From the NCBI RefSeq assembly GCF_003286085.1, contig NW_020825289.1, positions 4,340,001 through 4,404,000 of the forward strand: a stretch of 64,000 nucleotides of DNA, written 5' to 3'. Source of the DNA: Drosophila persimilis (taxonomy: Eukaryota; Arthropoda; Insecta; Diptera; Drosophilidae). Positions within the stretch are counted from its first letter, which is position 1, and every line of letters begins with the position of its first letter. The notes under the pieces were generated by a model. That model ran no database searches, was not told where the DNA came from, and worked only from the letters and a program-made list of their open reading frames with translations. The position numbers and the translations under genes were made by a program. Of this stretch, positions 11,901 through 23,900 are shown piece after piece.

Positions 11901-14900
11901 TGGTTAGTGTTGGTAAATCAACTAAACGAGGATCAGTGGTTGGGTGTGGGTTAGTTTCGGAGTTGGGGACTTGGGGAGTTGGGGGTGTGAGTACTGAAAT
12001 AAAAAAGACCGCAGAGGGAGGCAGCTGCTCCTCTCCAGTCCTCCTACCTGGATGCCTGTAGTGGCACTCAGCGTTGCCGTGGGCATGACCATATTGATTG
12101 CCGTGCAGGGGCACTGGCGGGGCCTTCAGCTCCTCGTACAGGTTGGGGCGACGCGGATCCCACGTGGAGTGGTTCGAGCGCAAGCCACCGCGGTGGCCTA
12201 TGGTTTCGTGTTACGCGATCGTTTCGTTTTATGATCATGGGGTGTGGTATGATTCGGTGTGGTGGATTCGTTTTCGTGTGGTATTTTTCAAATTTCCAAT
12301 TTCGTACAACATCAAAGATAAGTCAATGGAAATCATAATGGAACCGAAGCAACCGAAGGGTGCGGTGGGGTAGGAGAGTGGGAGGCAAGAGGTTTAAATC
12401 ATAAGTTCAATTGCAATCAAAAATGTAGGGCTGCTTCCGCAATATTCGACTCAACATTGCGGATGTATCCCGAATAGAAAAAAGCTTAACTCAAAATTTA
12501 TTTTTTCTAAATTTACAACAACATTTAGGAATGGTTTATTCTTTCGTTCATTTCATGCTGGGAATCTTTTGGTTCTGGGAATAGGAACAGGACCAGGACT
12601 CAGGGAGGACTCAACTCAAAAGGAGCGCTCCAAAAAAGCAACATTAAGAATTTTTCGGTCTAGACAAAAGCTTAGCTCGAGTGTCGTGTGTGGGCAGATG
12701 GGCGTGTCACCGCCTGCCTCTCTGAGTATGTGTCTGAGAGCAATAGCAACGCAAAATACTTGATATATTTTCGGTTTCTTTTTTATCTTTTGGTTTGCAA
12801 AGTAAATGGAAGAAAGAACTAAGCCCCAGGCCATGCCCGGGGATGCTCAGGTGCACTGTCTCCCCGGACGTGGGCTCGAGGCATTAATAAATGTTGCATT
12901 GGAAATTTAGATGCTTACTTATGACTGTACCTCGCTTAATCCGGTCGCAGGTGTTGTAGTTGGAGCCGGGCACGGGGGGCAGCTTCCGGTTGGGGGGCGC
13001 TATGTAGCCGAGCTCGTCGCGCAGGTCCGGGCGGCGCTTGTCCAGGGTGGCGCCGGGTCCCATTGTCTGATTGTAAACTACATCGTCTAGAATTAATATA
13101 TGATATCGCCAACTCAATATTGAAACACTGAAGATGCTTTTCCGTCATTGCATTGCGGCTCGAATGCAATCAACTCGCATACTTTACTTCTGTTTTTTCT
13201 TTTCTTTTTTTCTCGATTTCGACTTGTTCCGTCACTCGTTATTGGATTTTGAAAATTATTATAACCTTTTTTGGTTGGTTTGGTTTTGTTTTTGGTTTTT
13301 TTTTGGGTTTGGTTTTTGGTGCGGCATTTCAACACACTAAATGTGCTAATTAGTAGCTCAAAAATACAAGTTACAATTGCGAAAAAGATTCCAAAAGATG
13401 TTACGTGAAGTGTTTTTGGTTTTCTGGTTGAGTCTCAAAATATACCAACTGGTCAACGATTAACATTTAGCAATTACGATTAACAATGGAATGAAATGAG
13501 CGATGAACTTAATTTTGCAATTACTCGACTTTACTTTTAGCATTGATCCAATGAACGATCTCGATTGCGATTTCAAAAAGCATCTTAGTTTGGTTTCAAA
13601 GAACAGGGGAAAAAGTGCGGAAAGTGTTCAACTGAAAACGGTTACGATAGATTTGATTTGATTTGTCTTGTTTTGTGGATGATATGTACGAGTATAGAAT
13701 ATAGCTATATAGATAGGATAGTATTTGTGAGAAGTCGTTTCGAATGTAAAAGTTGCTTAGGTCATAAGCAAAACGTATATACAACAATAAGGCTAGCATA
13801 GGTATACGATTATCTTTTACTTGGGTTCAACTAACAATTGGATATAGGAAAGGACCAACAGCTTGTTGCCTGGGCTGTTGGCCCTTTTTCAAGTAAATCT
13901 GTACATTTTGAATCATCGCAAACTATATTTGAAAGTTAATTTTCCAATTGGCTTCAATGACGATGGAAAATTAATGATACTAGGTAGTTGTATGGCACAG
14001 ACATTGAAACAAATTGAATATATTATTTATAAGTATTTATACAGTAAAACTGGGTATATTTTCAGTACTTAGTACTTGGTATATTCTGTTGGTATATTTT
14101 TGTAGTGCAAACATTTGGTTTATTTCTGTGAGTGTAGCTTGTATGAATGTCTCTACTGATCTACATATGTAAGTGTGTACCATATTATATCATGCAAATA
14201 GCGTAAAAGCAGACACAGACATTCCATAGACGACGTAGTTCAAAGGTTTACCATGGATTCTTTGTTGATAGAGTGACGGCTAGAAACAGAAAAGCTGATC
14301 GTCCGACATTTAGCCAAAACACAATAAAACAGAAATAAAATATCGAGCTAAACTAAAAATAAAATTCAAATCGATGGGTTATATAATGGATAGCAACACA
14401 TGGGGCCTCTGAAACACCCCAAGATCAGGGGAGAACCTACAATAGACATCCTTCTGGCCGCCGCGCAGGTCGTCGGCTCGTCGTCGGGACAGGGCCACGC
14501 ACACCACACAGATGCCGACCGCAACCACAACGACGGTGGCTATCAGCGGCACCATGAAGTTGAGGTCCAGCCACTCGGGCATCCAGGCGGGCAGGCGGAT
14601 GCGGGTGTGGACATTGCCATGGCCGAGGCCATCGTCCAGGGGGGCAATGGTGACTTTCGAGTGGCAATTGATCAATCGATTGATATACAAACCAGTTGAG
14701 ATATCATGCAGACCAACGACAACATTTCATGCAGATATTTCAAGGCAAAAGCGCAAGTGTTTTCGGCCGTGTGTTGTGGTTGTGGGTGTAGACATGTGTG
14801 TGTGTATTTGTGTGGGTGTTTCAGAGAGATAGAGAGAGAGAGAAACCGAAAAGAGAAAACGAAATTCTTAATTAGTTGGATTTACTTATAGATACCTTTG

Positions 14901-17900
14901 TGGTGATTGCCCTTGCTACGCAGTATACAAATAACAATTATCGCTATTATTATGACGAGCAGAGCCGCCACGACGGGCACAACTAAATTGAGGTTCGAGA
15001 GGATAATGCGGATCGTGTCCTCGGCGCTTAATTCGGGTAAATCGCGCGAGGGGGCGATAGTGCCTGCAACAACAATAACAACAACAACCAAAGAGTGTTT
15101 GAGTGGACAGGTCCAGGACAGTGGGTGGGTGGGATTCGGATATACGATTACACACAAAGGGAGAGAGACAAGGAGAGAGACAGAGAGAGACGGTTGAGAG
15201 AGAAACTCGTACGAGTATGGCAATCTTCTGTGGCCCTTCGGCTTCTCCTTCCTCTTCTTCACATTGACTTTTGTACCCAGACACACATACATATACATAT
15301 ACAAATACAGACAGTTATCGTTGGTGAAAGAATCGAATACAGGAATCGATAGCAAATCGATATCGATTCGTTTCACAGACACAGAGAGAGAGAGAGAGAG
15401 ATATAGAGAAAAGTGATTAAAGTAATTGGTTTTTGTTTGTTTTTTGTTGGTTATTTTACAATGCGCAGAACTTGAGTAAATTGATCTGAAAACTAGTTTA
15501 ATTGAACTATTGGATATGTAGGTTTAAGTTGTAATTGTAACGATGTAACGATAAATTGTATAAAAAACACTTTATTTTAAATACGATTAAATGCAATTTG
15601 TTTTTTAGACCGCTTAAAGCTAGTTGTAATTAATGATGTACGTACGAATACGAGTATGTATGTATGTAAAAATGCTAACTGGACCAAACGCATTGAACAA
15701 CATTCCAAGAATGGCAGATATCTGTTCTTGAAATAAACCAACTAACTTAGGCGGAACAACTCAACTATAACTTGACATAACTGAAATGAATCGTAAGGAA
15801 TCTTAATGTAATGTCACAAATCACAAAAACCCAAAACAAAACGTATCCATGTAACTGTAATGAATGTATAAGATATATAAGGAAATCAGCTCTCAGACTC
15901 GCTCGGCTCTCTTGTCGGATCGGGTCTGAATGCACTGGACACTGGACTCTGGACTCTGGACTCTGATATGTATGTTGGATGCAAAATCTTTGGTTGTTGT
16001 GTATTACTATGTTTTTTGTTTTGTATTTTTAATTTTTTTTTTGTAGTGGCTCTGCTCGGTTCCCAGTTTTGTTTTATCTTTTCCTGTGTTTATATATTTT
16101 CTGGTATATTTTTGAACGAGCATTTTGCTATTTATAAAATCAAATAAAAATCGAAATTAAGATGCTAAAATTATGGCTTAATCTGTGAGTGGGGGAATGG
16201 AATGGAATCTGTGACCAGTTGTGGATGGGAATTAGAGATGTCTAATCGCTGTGATGAGGTGGCAGAATTTCAAGGAAAAGAAATATTCTTGAAGATCGAA
16301 TGTCAAAAAATTCTCCGACTTGAGCACACTGCTATAAAATGGAGCTTAAAGAAGATTTGTTTGTTATTTTTTTTTGTTTAGCTGGGAATATACAAAGATT
16401 GGAGATTGGAGTTTGTACAATCTTAGAACTGGGGGGATGGATCGCGGGGTACGACAACATTTATTGTACATAAATACGATAGTGCTTATTGTACATATCG
16501 CAGACTAGTTCCTTTTCTGAAGTGTGTTTGGTAGTAGTATTTGTACAAAATCTCTTTCACAAACTGGGCACAGAAATGCAGAAAATAAGAATTAATCAAA
16601 TAAGTAAAAACCATATATTCATACTGTGATCTCTAGAACTACAAATGGATCTATTGTGAAATAAAAACAAATAAAAACATTGCTGATCGTGAGTTGGTTA
16701 ACTATTCAGTTATGTTCACATAAAATATATATGCACCTCTTCGCTTATTGATTGGGAATACTATGGATAAAAACGGAAAGAAACAAATTGCATTTACGTA
16801 AGGAAAATGATTAGTTTTTTACACTAATTATTCGGGTGGCACGGCGTTCAGAGTTCTGGCATTTGACAACGAAACAATAAACATTACAAAATATAAAAAA
16901 ATGGAACTAGTTTCTCAAGCTTGGTGCTCACAAACAGAAAAGTACAAACAAAACAAAATCGGAGGTAATTTACTGTGCAATTTGTTCACATTGAAAATGA
17001 AATAAAAAATTTGCTCATATTTTTTGTTTTTTTTTTTTTTAATTTTTCTTTTTGTTTTTTTTTGTTTTGGCAAAAGGCAAAATCAACTCAGGAAATATAT
17101 AGAATGTGTGTGTGTGTGTACAACATTTTATGGCTGGGTGCTTCTCATCTTGTTATTTGTATATGGACAGTGCTGGGGGGACCCGATCCGGATGCCTCTC
17201 CACCCGACAGCCCCCGCCCAGGATCGGAGAACGGCGGCTGCCCCATGGAGCGGCATTCTTTGGGCTCAGGCTGTCCCACACTGTCTACGCAGAGTACTCT
17301 ATGTACAAAAGCAATGCGGGAATCGTTTTGGAACTGGGATTCGAATTGGAAAACAGATCATAAATACCTCCGGTCACGGTCAGAGTGGCAAAGTCGTATT
17401 CGGCCACGGTGAAGCCGGCAGAGTTGTGGGCAGTGATGCGGAGGTTGTACCAGGTGGCGGGCTCCAGGTCGAGCACCACGTAGTTGTTGTCGGGCTTGAC
17501 GTTGTTCGAGATCTGGTTCCATTCGATTTGATCGCTGTGGATGTTCATGCGGGAAGGTTAGGTTAGCAAATGTTTGTTTGGGAGAACGTGTCATGATGAT
17601 CCTCTAACCGTTTCTTGCTCTCAACCACGAAGTGAGACATGGGGCAGCCGCCATCTTTCCAGGCCTTGAAGTGCAGCGAGACGGAGTTGGACGAGACCTC
17701 AATGAAGCGCGGCTTCTCTGGCAGCTTGGGCTTTTGGCCCTTGGTGCGGGTGTTCAGAATGTCGGACGCCTCGCCGGCACCAATGCTAATCACAGGAGGG
17801 GGGAGGTCATTAGATCGGACGTGGAGTGGATGGATGTGAAAGCTACTCACTTGTTGAATCCTGTGGCGTAGACCTGGTAGCGGGATCCGCAGAGCAGACT

Positions 17901-20900
17901 CTCAATGTTGTGCTTCTGCGAGTCCACAGACACCTCAGCAGTTTCCCATTCGCCGAATTCTGAAACAGATTTCCCAGATTTACATTATTGAATGGGAGAA
18001 GTCTTCCCCAACCCAAGGATACCCACCTGGCTTGTAGTGCAAGGTGTAGCCATGCAAGGGAGCGGTGTCTCCTTCATGAGGCTTCAGCTTGACGGTCAGG
18101 GCATCGGTGGTGGTGGCCGAGAGGGTGACATGGGGTGACTGGGGCGGTGCCAGCACAATCAGCTTGTGGGTGATGGAGTCCTTGGCAATGGAGTTCTCGG
18201 CATGGCAGGAGTAGTCTCCGGCATCCTGACGGTTCACGGACTTAATCAGCAGGGAACCGTCGGGCAGGAGGCGCATGCGATCGTTGGCACTGAAGTCGAC
18301 GCCCTTGATCTTCCAGGTTATCTCGGGCTGGGGGGCGCCGACAGCCAGGCAGGGCATCTTGGCGTCTTCCTTGAAGGTGGCGGTGAACGTGTCGTCGAAG
18401 GAGGCAATCTTGGCGGGCACCTGGTCGCTGGGCATGGCCACAATGCTCTTGGACTGCTGACCCTCGCCGATGGTGGTGCTGGCCGTGACCCAGAACTCGT
18501 ACGGTTTGTTCTTCTCCAGCTCGCTGGCCTCGAAGCTCATTTGGTAGTGGGGCACCTTCTGGGTCTTCGTCTCAGTCTCGGCGCCCTCGGCCTTTGAGTA
18601 GACGGTGTACTGGGTGATGATGCCGTTGGGCTGCGCCGGTTGGCGCCACGAGACGAGGATGGCGGCGTTGCCCATCACCAGAGCCTTCACATCGGTGGGT
18701 GCTTCGGGAACTGTAACCGGAAGATAGGAGAGTTATAAAAGAGATATCCTATTGCTCATTGACTGGCACTCACCATCTGGTTCAGTTTGGCAGTGAATGG
18801 GGGCGCTGCGAACGCCATCGCCTCCGGCTGTGGTGGCCAGCACCTGCATCGTGTAGTTGGTGTACTTCTTCAGGCCATGCAGAACGGTGTCGGAGGAGGC
18901 GGTCTTCTTGTAGTGTCGCTTGGTTTCATCTGTCGGTTAATTGTTGGAGTTAATTGGAGGTACTGATTCTCTGGAGGACTGATTCTGATTCCCACTTACC
19001 GTACCACTCATCGCTGGGGGCATATACAACCTTGTAGGTCTTGATCACGCCATTGGCCGACTCCAGGGGGGGGCTTACCCAACTAACGCGTATGGTCTGG
19101 GAGGTGAGAGTGGTGCAGGAGGTGTCGCTGGGCGGCTGGCTCGGTGTGCCTTCGGCTGTGAACTGCTTCTCCTCTTCGCTCAAAGGTCCTGCTCCGATCT
19201 TGTTGAATGCCTGGATGACCACCGAGTACTGGGTGTAGACACGCAGGTTCTGCAGGTCCAGGATGTGCTCCTTGCCCTCCTCGGTGATAAAGTTAATGGT
19301 CTCGAAGACATACGAAGAATTGGTGTTGGATAGCTTGTACCCGACATAGTAGCCCAGGATCTCGCCGTTCCATTCGGTGCGTGGTGGGGGCTTCCAGGTG
19401 ACGCGCATGGTGGTCTGGTTCACGGGCTCCACTTTGATGTTTTGCGGCTTGCCAGACGGAGCTTCCTCGGCGGTGATGATGGTGACGGCCTCCGATGATT
19501 GCGAGGTGCCAATCACGTTCTCGGCCACAATGCGGATGTTGTAGGTGGTGGCGGGGCTGAGTTTCTGAACCTGGGCTTCGGTGGTGTGGCCGGGGACCAT
19601 GACGCGATCGATCTCGCTCCAGGAGGCGCGGGAGCGCTTGAACTCGATGATGTAGCGGTTGAGGGGAGAGTTTCCGTCGTAGGGCTGGGCCCAGCTCAGC
19701 TGCACGGATCTGCCGGACTTGTCGAGGACCTTCAGGGCGTAGGGCATCTCGGGCACCTCTTGGACAATCATGTTGATGCTGGCATCGTCGGATCCAAAGG
19801 CATTGGTGGCCACACAAGTGAACAGAGCAGAGTCGGAGCGTTCGGTGCGCTTGATGGAGAGGCTGGACATGACGCCGGTGGAGAGGATCTCCTCACGGAT
19901 CGTATAGCGGTTGTCGTTCTTGGGGTCCAGGCGCATGTTGTTCATGTTCCACAAGATGCCGATCGGCTTCTCGCCCTTGGCCTCGCACTGCAGGACGGCG
20001 GGTTCGCCTCGTCGGGCGGTCTGGTTGCGCAGCTTCTCCGTGAACTCTGGTGGGGCCTGCACGCTGATCATGATCACGGCGGAGAGACCTGAGCCGATGC
20101 CGTTGATGGCCTCGCACAGATAGTAGCCCTCGTTGGTCTTCTGGATGTTGTCCACGTGTAGGGTTCCCTCCTCCACCCGAATGTTGTCGCTCTTCTTCAG
20201 ATCCTTGTACTCTCCGGGTGTGTCGCCTGAGAAAGAGATTCATCCTCATCAGAGTACTTCTTTTAAGGGTTCCACTGATGTTATACGTACCAACTGCTTT
20301 CTTCCAGGTTACTTGGGGCTTGGGGAATCCATCGGCTTTGCATTCCACCTTGGCGTCGGATCCCTGGGCGAAGGCCTTGTCGGTGGGCTCAAGAATCCAT
20401 CTTGGTGGCACTATACGTGGTCGAGGTTGTGGTGTGTGGAAAGAAAATATGTTAGTAAGGCTGTTGCGGTTTCTCTGGATGATATAGTAAAAAGCATGCG
20501 GTTGGCTTATATCCTTGTGGATAAGCGGATTGACTGGACGGACTTTTGGTTCAAGCAAAGTAAAATGTTCTTTAGGAAAGTGGAAAGCGATCTTCAAAGA
20601 TGAAGGACGTTAAGATTTAGTGAACATCATTTCAATTTGCTTTTACTGTGCGAAAATATTCTTGATAATCTCCTTTAAAGGTTTGCTTTGCATACAAAAA
20701 TATTTCCACACTTGTTCTTATCTTTAGGATTAAATAAAGAAGTCTAACTACAACCAAGTACATTATTAGCATAATAAAGTAACCAAAACGTTAACAGGAC
20801 AACAGAAAGTTGGGCTTTAATGAAACTGAAAGTTAGAACAAACTAAAGGTTAAAGTTCATGCAATTTGTGCAAAACGAAGTAGTGTTCGGGGTTGTTCTG

Positions 20901-23900
20901 GACAACTATTTCTCTCATACGTTTCTCATACATTTCTTTGCGAACAGACTTCGTTTTGTGCCTTAGTGACTAGGTAAATGATTTGCAATAAAATGAAAGT
21001 TAATTAATGAGGAATGGGTGGGGGGATGGGGGGACTCGTGGGTTCTTTCTCGGGTCTGGAGTGGACTGATCGGGGACGAAATGTTACGTTTATGGAGGCG
21101 CGCAGGACTCAGCCTCAATGGCGGCAGGCTGAGTGCCTCTCAGGCTACGATTAAGTACTGTTTTCGTTAGGTAGACATTGAGAAGCGATTAATATGGTAT
21201 AGATCTTGCTGTTGTTGCTGTTGGTTGGTTGGTTTGTTGGTTGATTATCCTCATAAATAAATATGTATGTGTTAACATATAAAGGCTTAAGCAAAATTGT
21301 CAGGCTGTGAGCTTTCTTCGTGAATCGTGGATTTCTTGAAGAGTGCTAGTAGAGTGCTCTGTGGTCTGTGTTCTGTGTGGGTGTGCGTTTACTAGTGTGT
21401 GTGTGTGTGTGTAGAGTGTTTGTGCTGTGGTATGTGTGATGCAGTCAGATCTGAGCTGATTTTGCCATACATTGGTACGATTCTATGTATTTAAGTATCT
21501 AAAGATCAGAGAAGTAATTGTTCGAGTGTAAAGCGTGTTCCATACATTGCTTATATACAGTGCGGATCATAATTATAGTTCAAACTTCACTAACGAGTAT
21601 ATACTCGTATGTATCTAGACCCCAATCGAACTGTTCTACAGTCTTTGGCCTAGAGAGTGAAATAGTCAAAAATAAGTCAAGCATAAACTTGATTAGAGCC
21701 GCTGAGGGAAGAGACAAAAAAAGAGAGCGAGAGTGACTGAGAAGGAGAGAAAAAACGATGGTGATTCCCCATTCCATTTACCATTCACAGTTAGCCTGGC
21801 CTGGCGCTCTGCCACGCCCACCTGATTGCTGGCCCTGCAACTGTAGTTGCCCCCATGGCTCGCCTGCACCCTGTGGATCAACAGCAGGCTCGTGTGCTCG
21901 CCCACCGTCGCCTGTTGGACCGCCGCGACGTCGTCGCGCCCCTCGTGGTCGTGCACCTGTATGCCGTTGAGCCACCACTCGAAAAGTATGGGCGTGGCAC
22001 CGCGGCTGGCGATGCACGTCAGCTGCACATAGTCGCCCACATCGCAAACGGTGGTGGAGAGCAGGAGGGGAGCGAGCACGGGCGGTTCTTAGATAGGAGA
22101 GGAAATCGGAAAGGTATGACGTTATCCATGATGTTATTCAGAACCTAAGAGGGATCGAACAGATCCATTCTGCATTTAGATCATCAAAAAAAAAGTTCTT
22201 TAAGCAGAATCTATTGGTTTTTGTCCTATTTTTGGGGATCTATTGTACTGAAGATCCCTTTATAAGAAGTGTTCAGACAGTATCAGGCTAACTATCATAA
22301 AATTTAGTAGAAAACCCCCTACCCTCTATATCCATTAATCTATTATCTATAGTTAAGCTCATTTAATTTACCAAAAGTTGCATTTTCTGATGTTCTGTCC
22401 AGTCTTTGGTCGATTCGGTTGGGACTGGATGTAAAAGATCTTTGTACAAATGAAAAGAACATACAATTTTCACCTGAACCATCTATGACAGTTCGTATAT
22501 ATGTACATCGGTATGGTCGTAGTACCCTTCACTTTCAGGCTGGATGAGCGACTGGCCATGCCTGCCGCATTGCTAGCCACGCACGTATAGTTGCCGGAGT
22601 CGCTGATGGTGGTCTGGCGCAGCGACAGTATCAGGGTGTACTCGTCGATCTTGTGGTATATGGAGCGGAGCAGCGGCTGGCCGTCCTTCAGCCAGTATAT
22701 GTCGATGGGCAGATCGCCGGAGGTGACCATGCACATGACACGCACCGCCTGGCCGCCGTTGACCCCGTTGGCATTGAAATGAAATTGCTCGATTTGGGGC
22801 AGCTCTAAGCGGGTGAAACGAAAGCCGTGCAATGGGTGAGTGGCGTGGGAAATCGGGGTGGGGCAGCAAAATATCCCCACCGCGTGTTATATATAATACA
22901 CATTCGCGCTTAGGCATTACCAACACCAGACAAAGGCAGAGACAGAGACAGACACAGAGGCGGAGACGGTGACGGTGACGGGGAAAGAGATTTACAGATG
23001 CGTCTTGAACCTATTCTAGGAGTCTACCGCTACCAGGTGTACGTGGAACCAACCCTTGACACTGAGATGGCTCTCGGCCGTCGTCTCTCCCGCCCGATTG
23101 GCGCCCCGGCAGGTGTAGACACCCGCATGGCCGCCCTGGACGCTCTCGATGTTCAGCGAGCTGCTGCGCCGGCTGTGCATCATGATGCTGACCCCGGGCA
23201 GATCTCCGGCCGGCTGGCCATTGTAGTCCCAGGTGATGTTGAAGGGCGCATCCCCGTGCACCACCGCACAGGACAGTTGGTAGTAGTCGCCCACATAGAG
23301 GGGGGAATTGACGGGCAGGGGGGCCAGCTTGGGCAGCACTTGATGGTTTTTCAAATAAAAATGATGAAAAGTTATAATTAAACAAAAAATATAAATTGAG
23401 TTGATTTCAGTTGAGTTGAGGGGAACCCTAACGAAGAAAAGGGTAACGCGTGAGCCTCAACTACCCTATCTCTAAGAAAACATATCTGAAATAAAGAGAG
23501 CACAAGTCTTGTCTGAGTTCTATATGGGTGGGTGATTCGCTTTCAGTTCAGATCAGGATCAGTGCGTTCTTATTTCAGTCATGCAAGTAACGAGTATTGT
23601 GTGTGTGAGTATGTCTAGCTTAACATTCTACAAAAGAGTGACAGATGTAAGACAGAGGCAGGGTCTGTTGCAGTTTAACAGAGAAAGAGAGAGAGGATGA
23701 TGCATCAGACGGATGCTTCTGGTTAGTAGAGGCAGCCACAACGAACTACTCAAGCGACCCGGGAGGGGGCAGGGATTCCATAGATTCCATTCAGGCTAAC
23801 CATAGACATTCAGTGGCGCTGTGTACTGCTGAAGGCCAGCCGAGTTGCGGGCGTGGCAGGTGAAGTTGCCCGCATGCGAGGCCTCGACGGCTTCTATGGT

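Larger units (their letters stand above)
20411..21781 (-). other. Intron between the exon 9 array and exon 10
   Basis: About 1.4 kb with no coding potential. It contains a strong hairpin (21095-21139), a candidate exon-9 docking motif (21283-21291) and a (TG)n run at 21395-21412. Confidence 0.8.

Noticed and set aside
14431-14452. Possible AT-AC type donor right after GGQKD in exon 17.2
   Set aside because: A canonical GTAGGT ten bases further keeps phase and gives the DVYYDVV junction, so no unusual intron is needed.
18166-18597. Long plus-strand frames opposite exons 11 and 13
   Set aside because: These are shadows of the Dscam1 coding strand; codon bias and domains fit the minus strand only.
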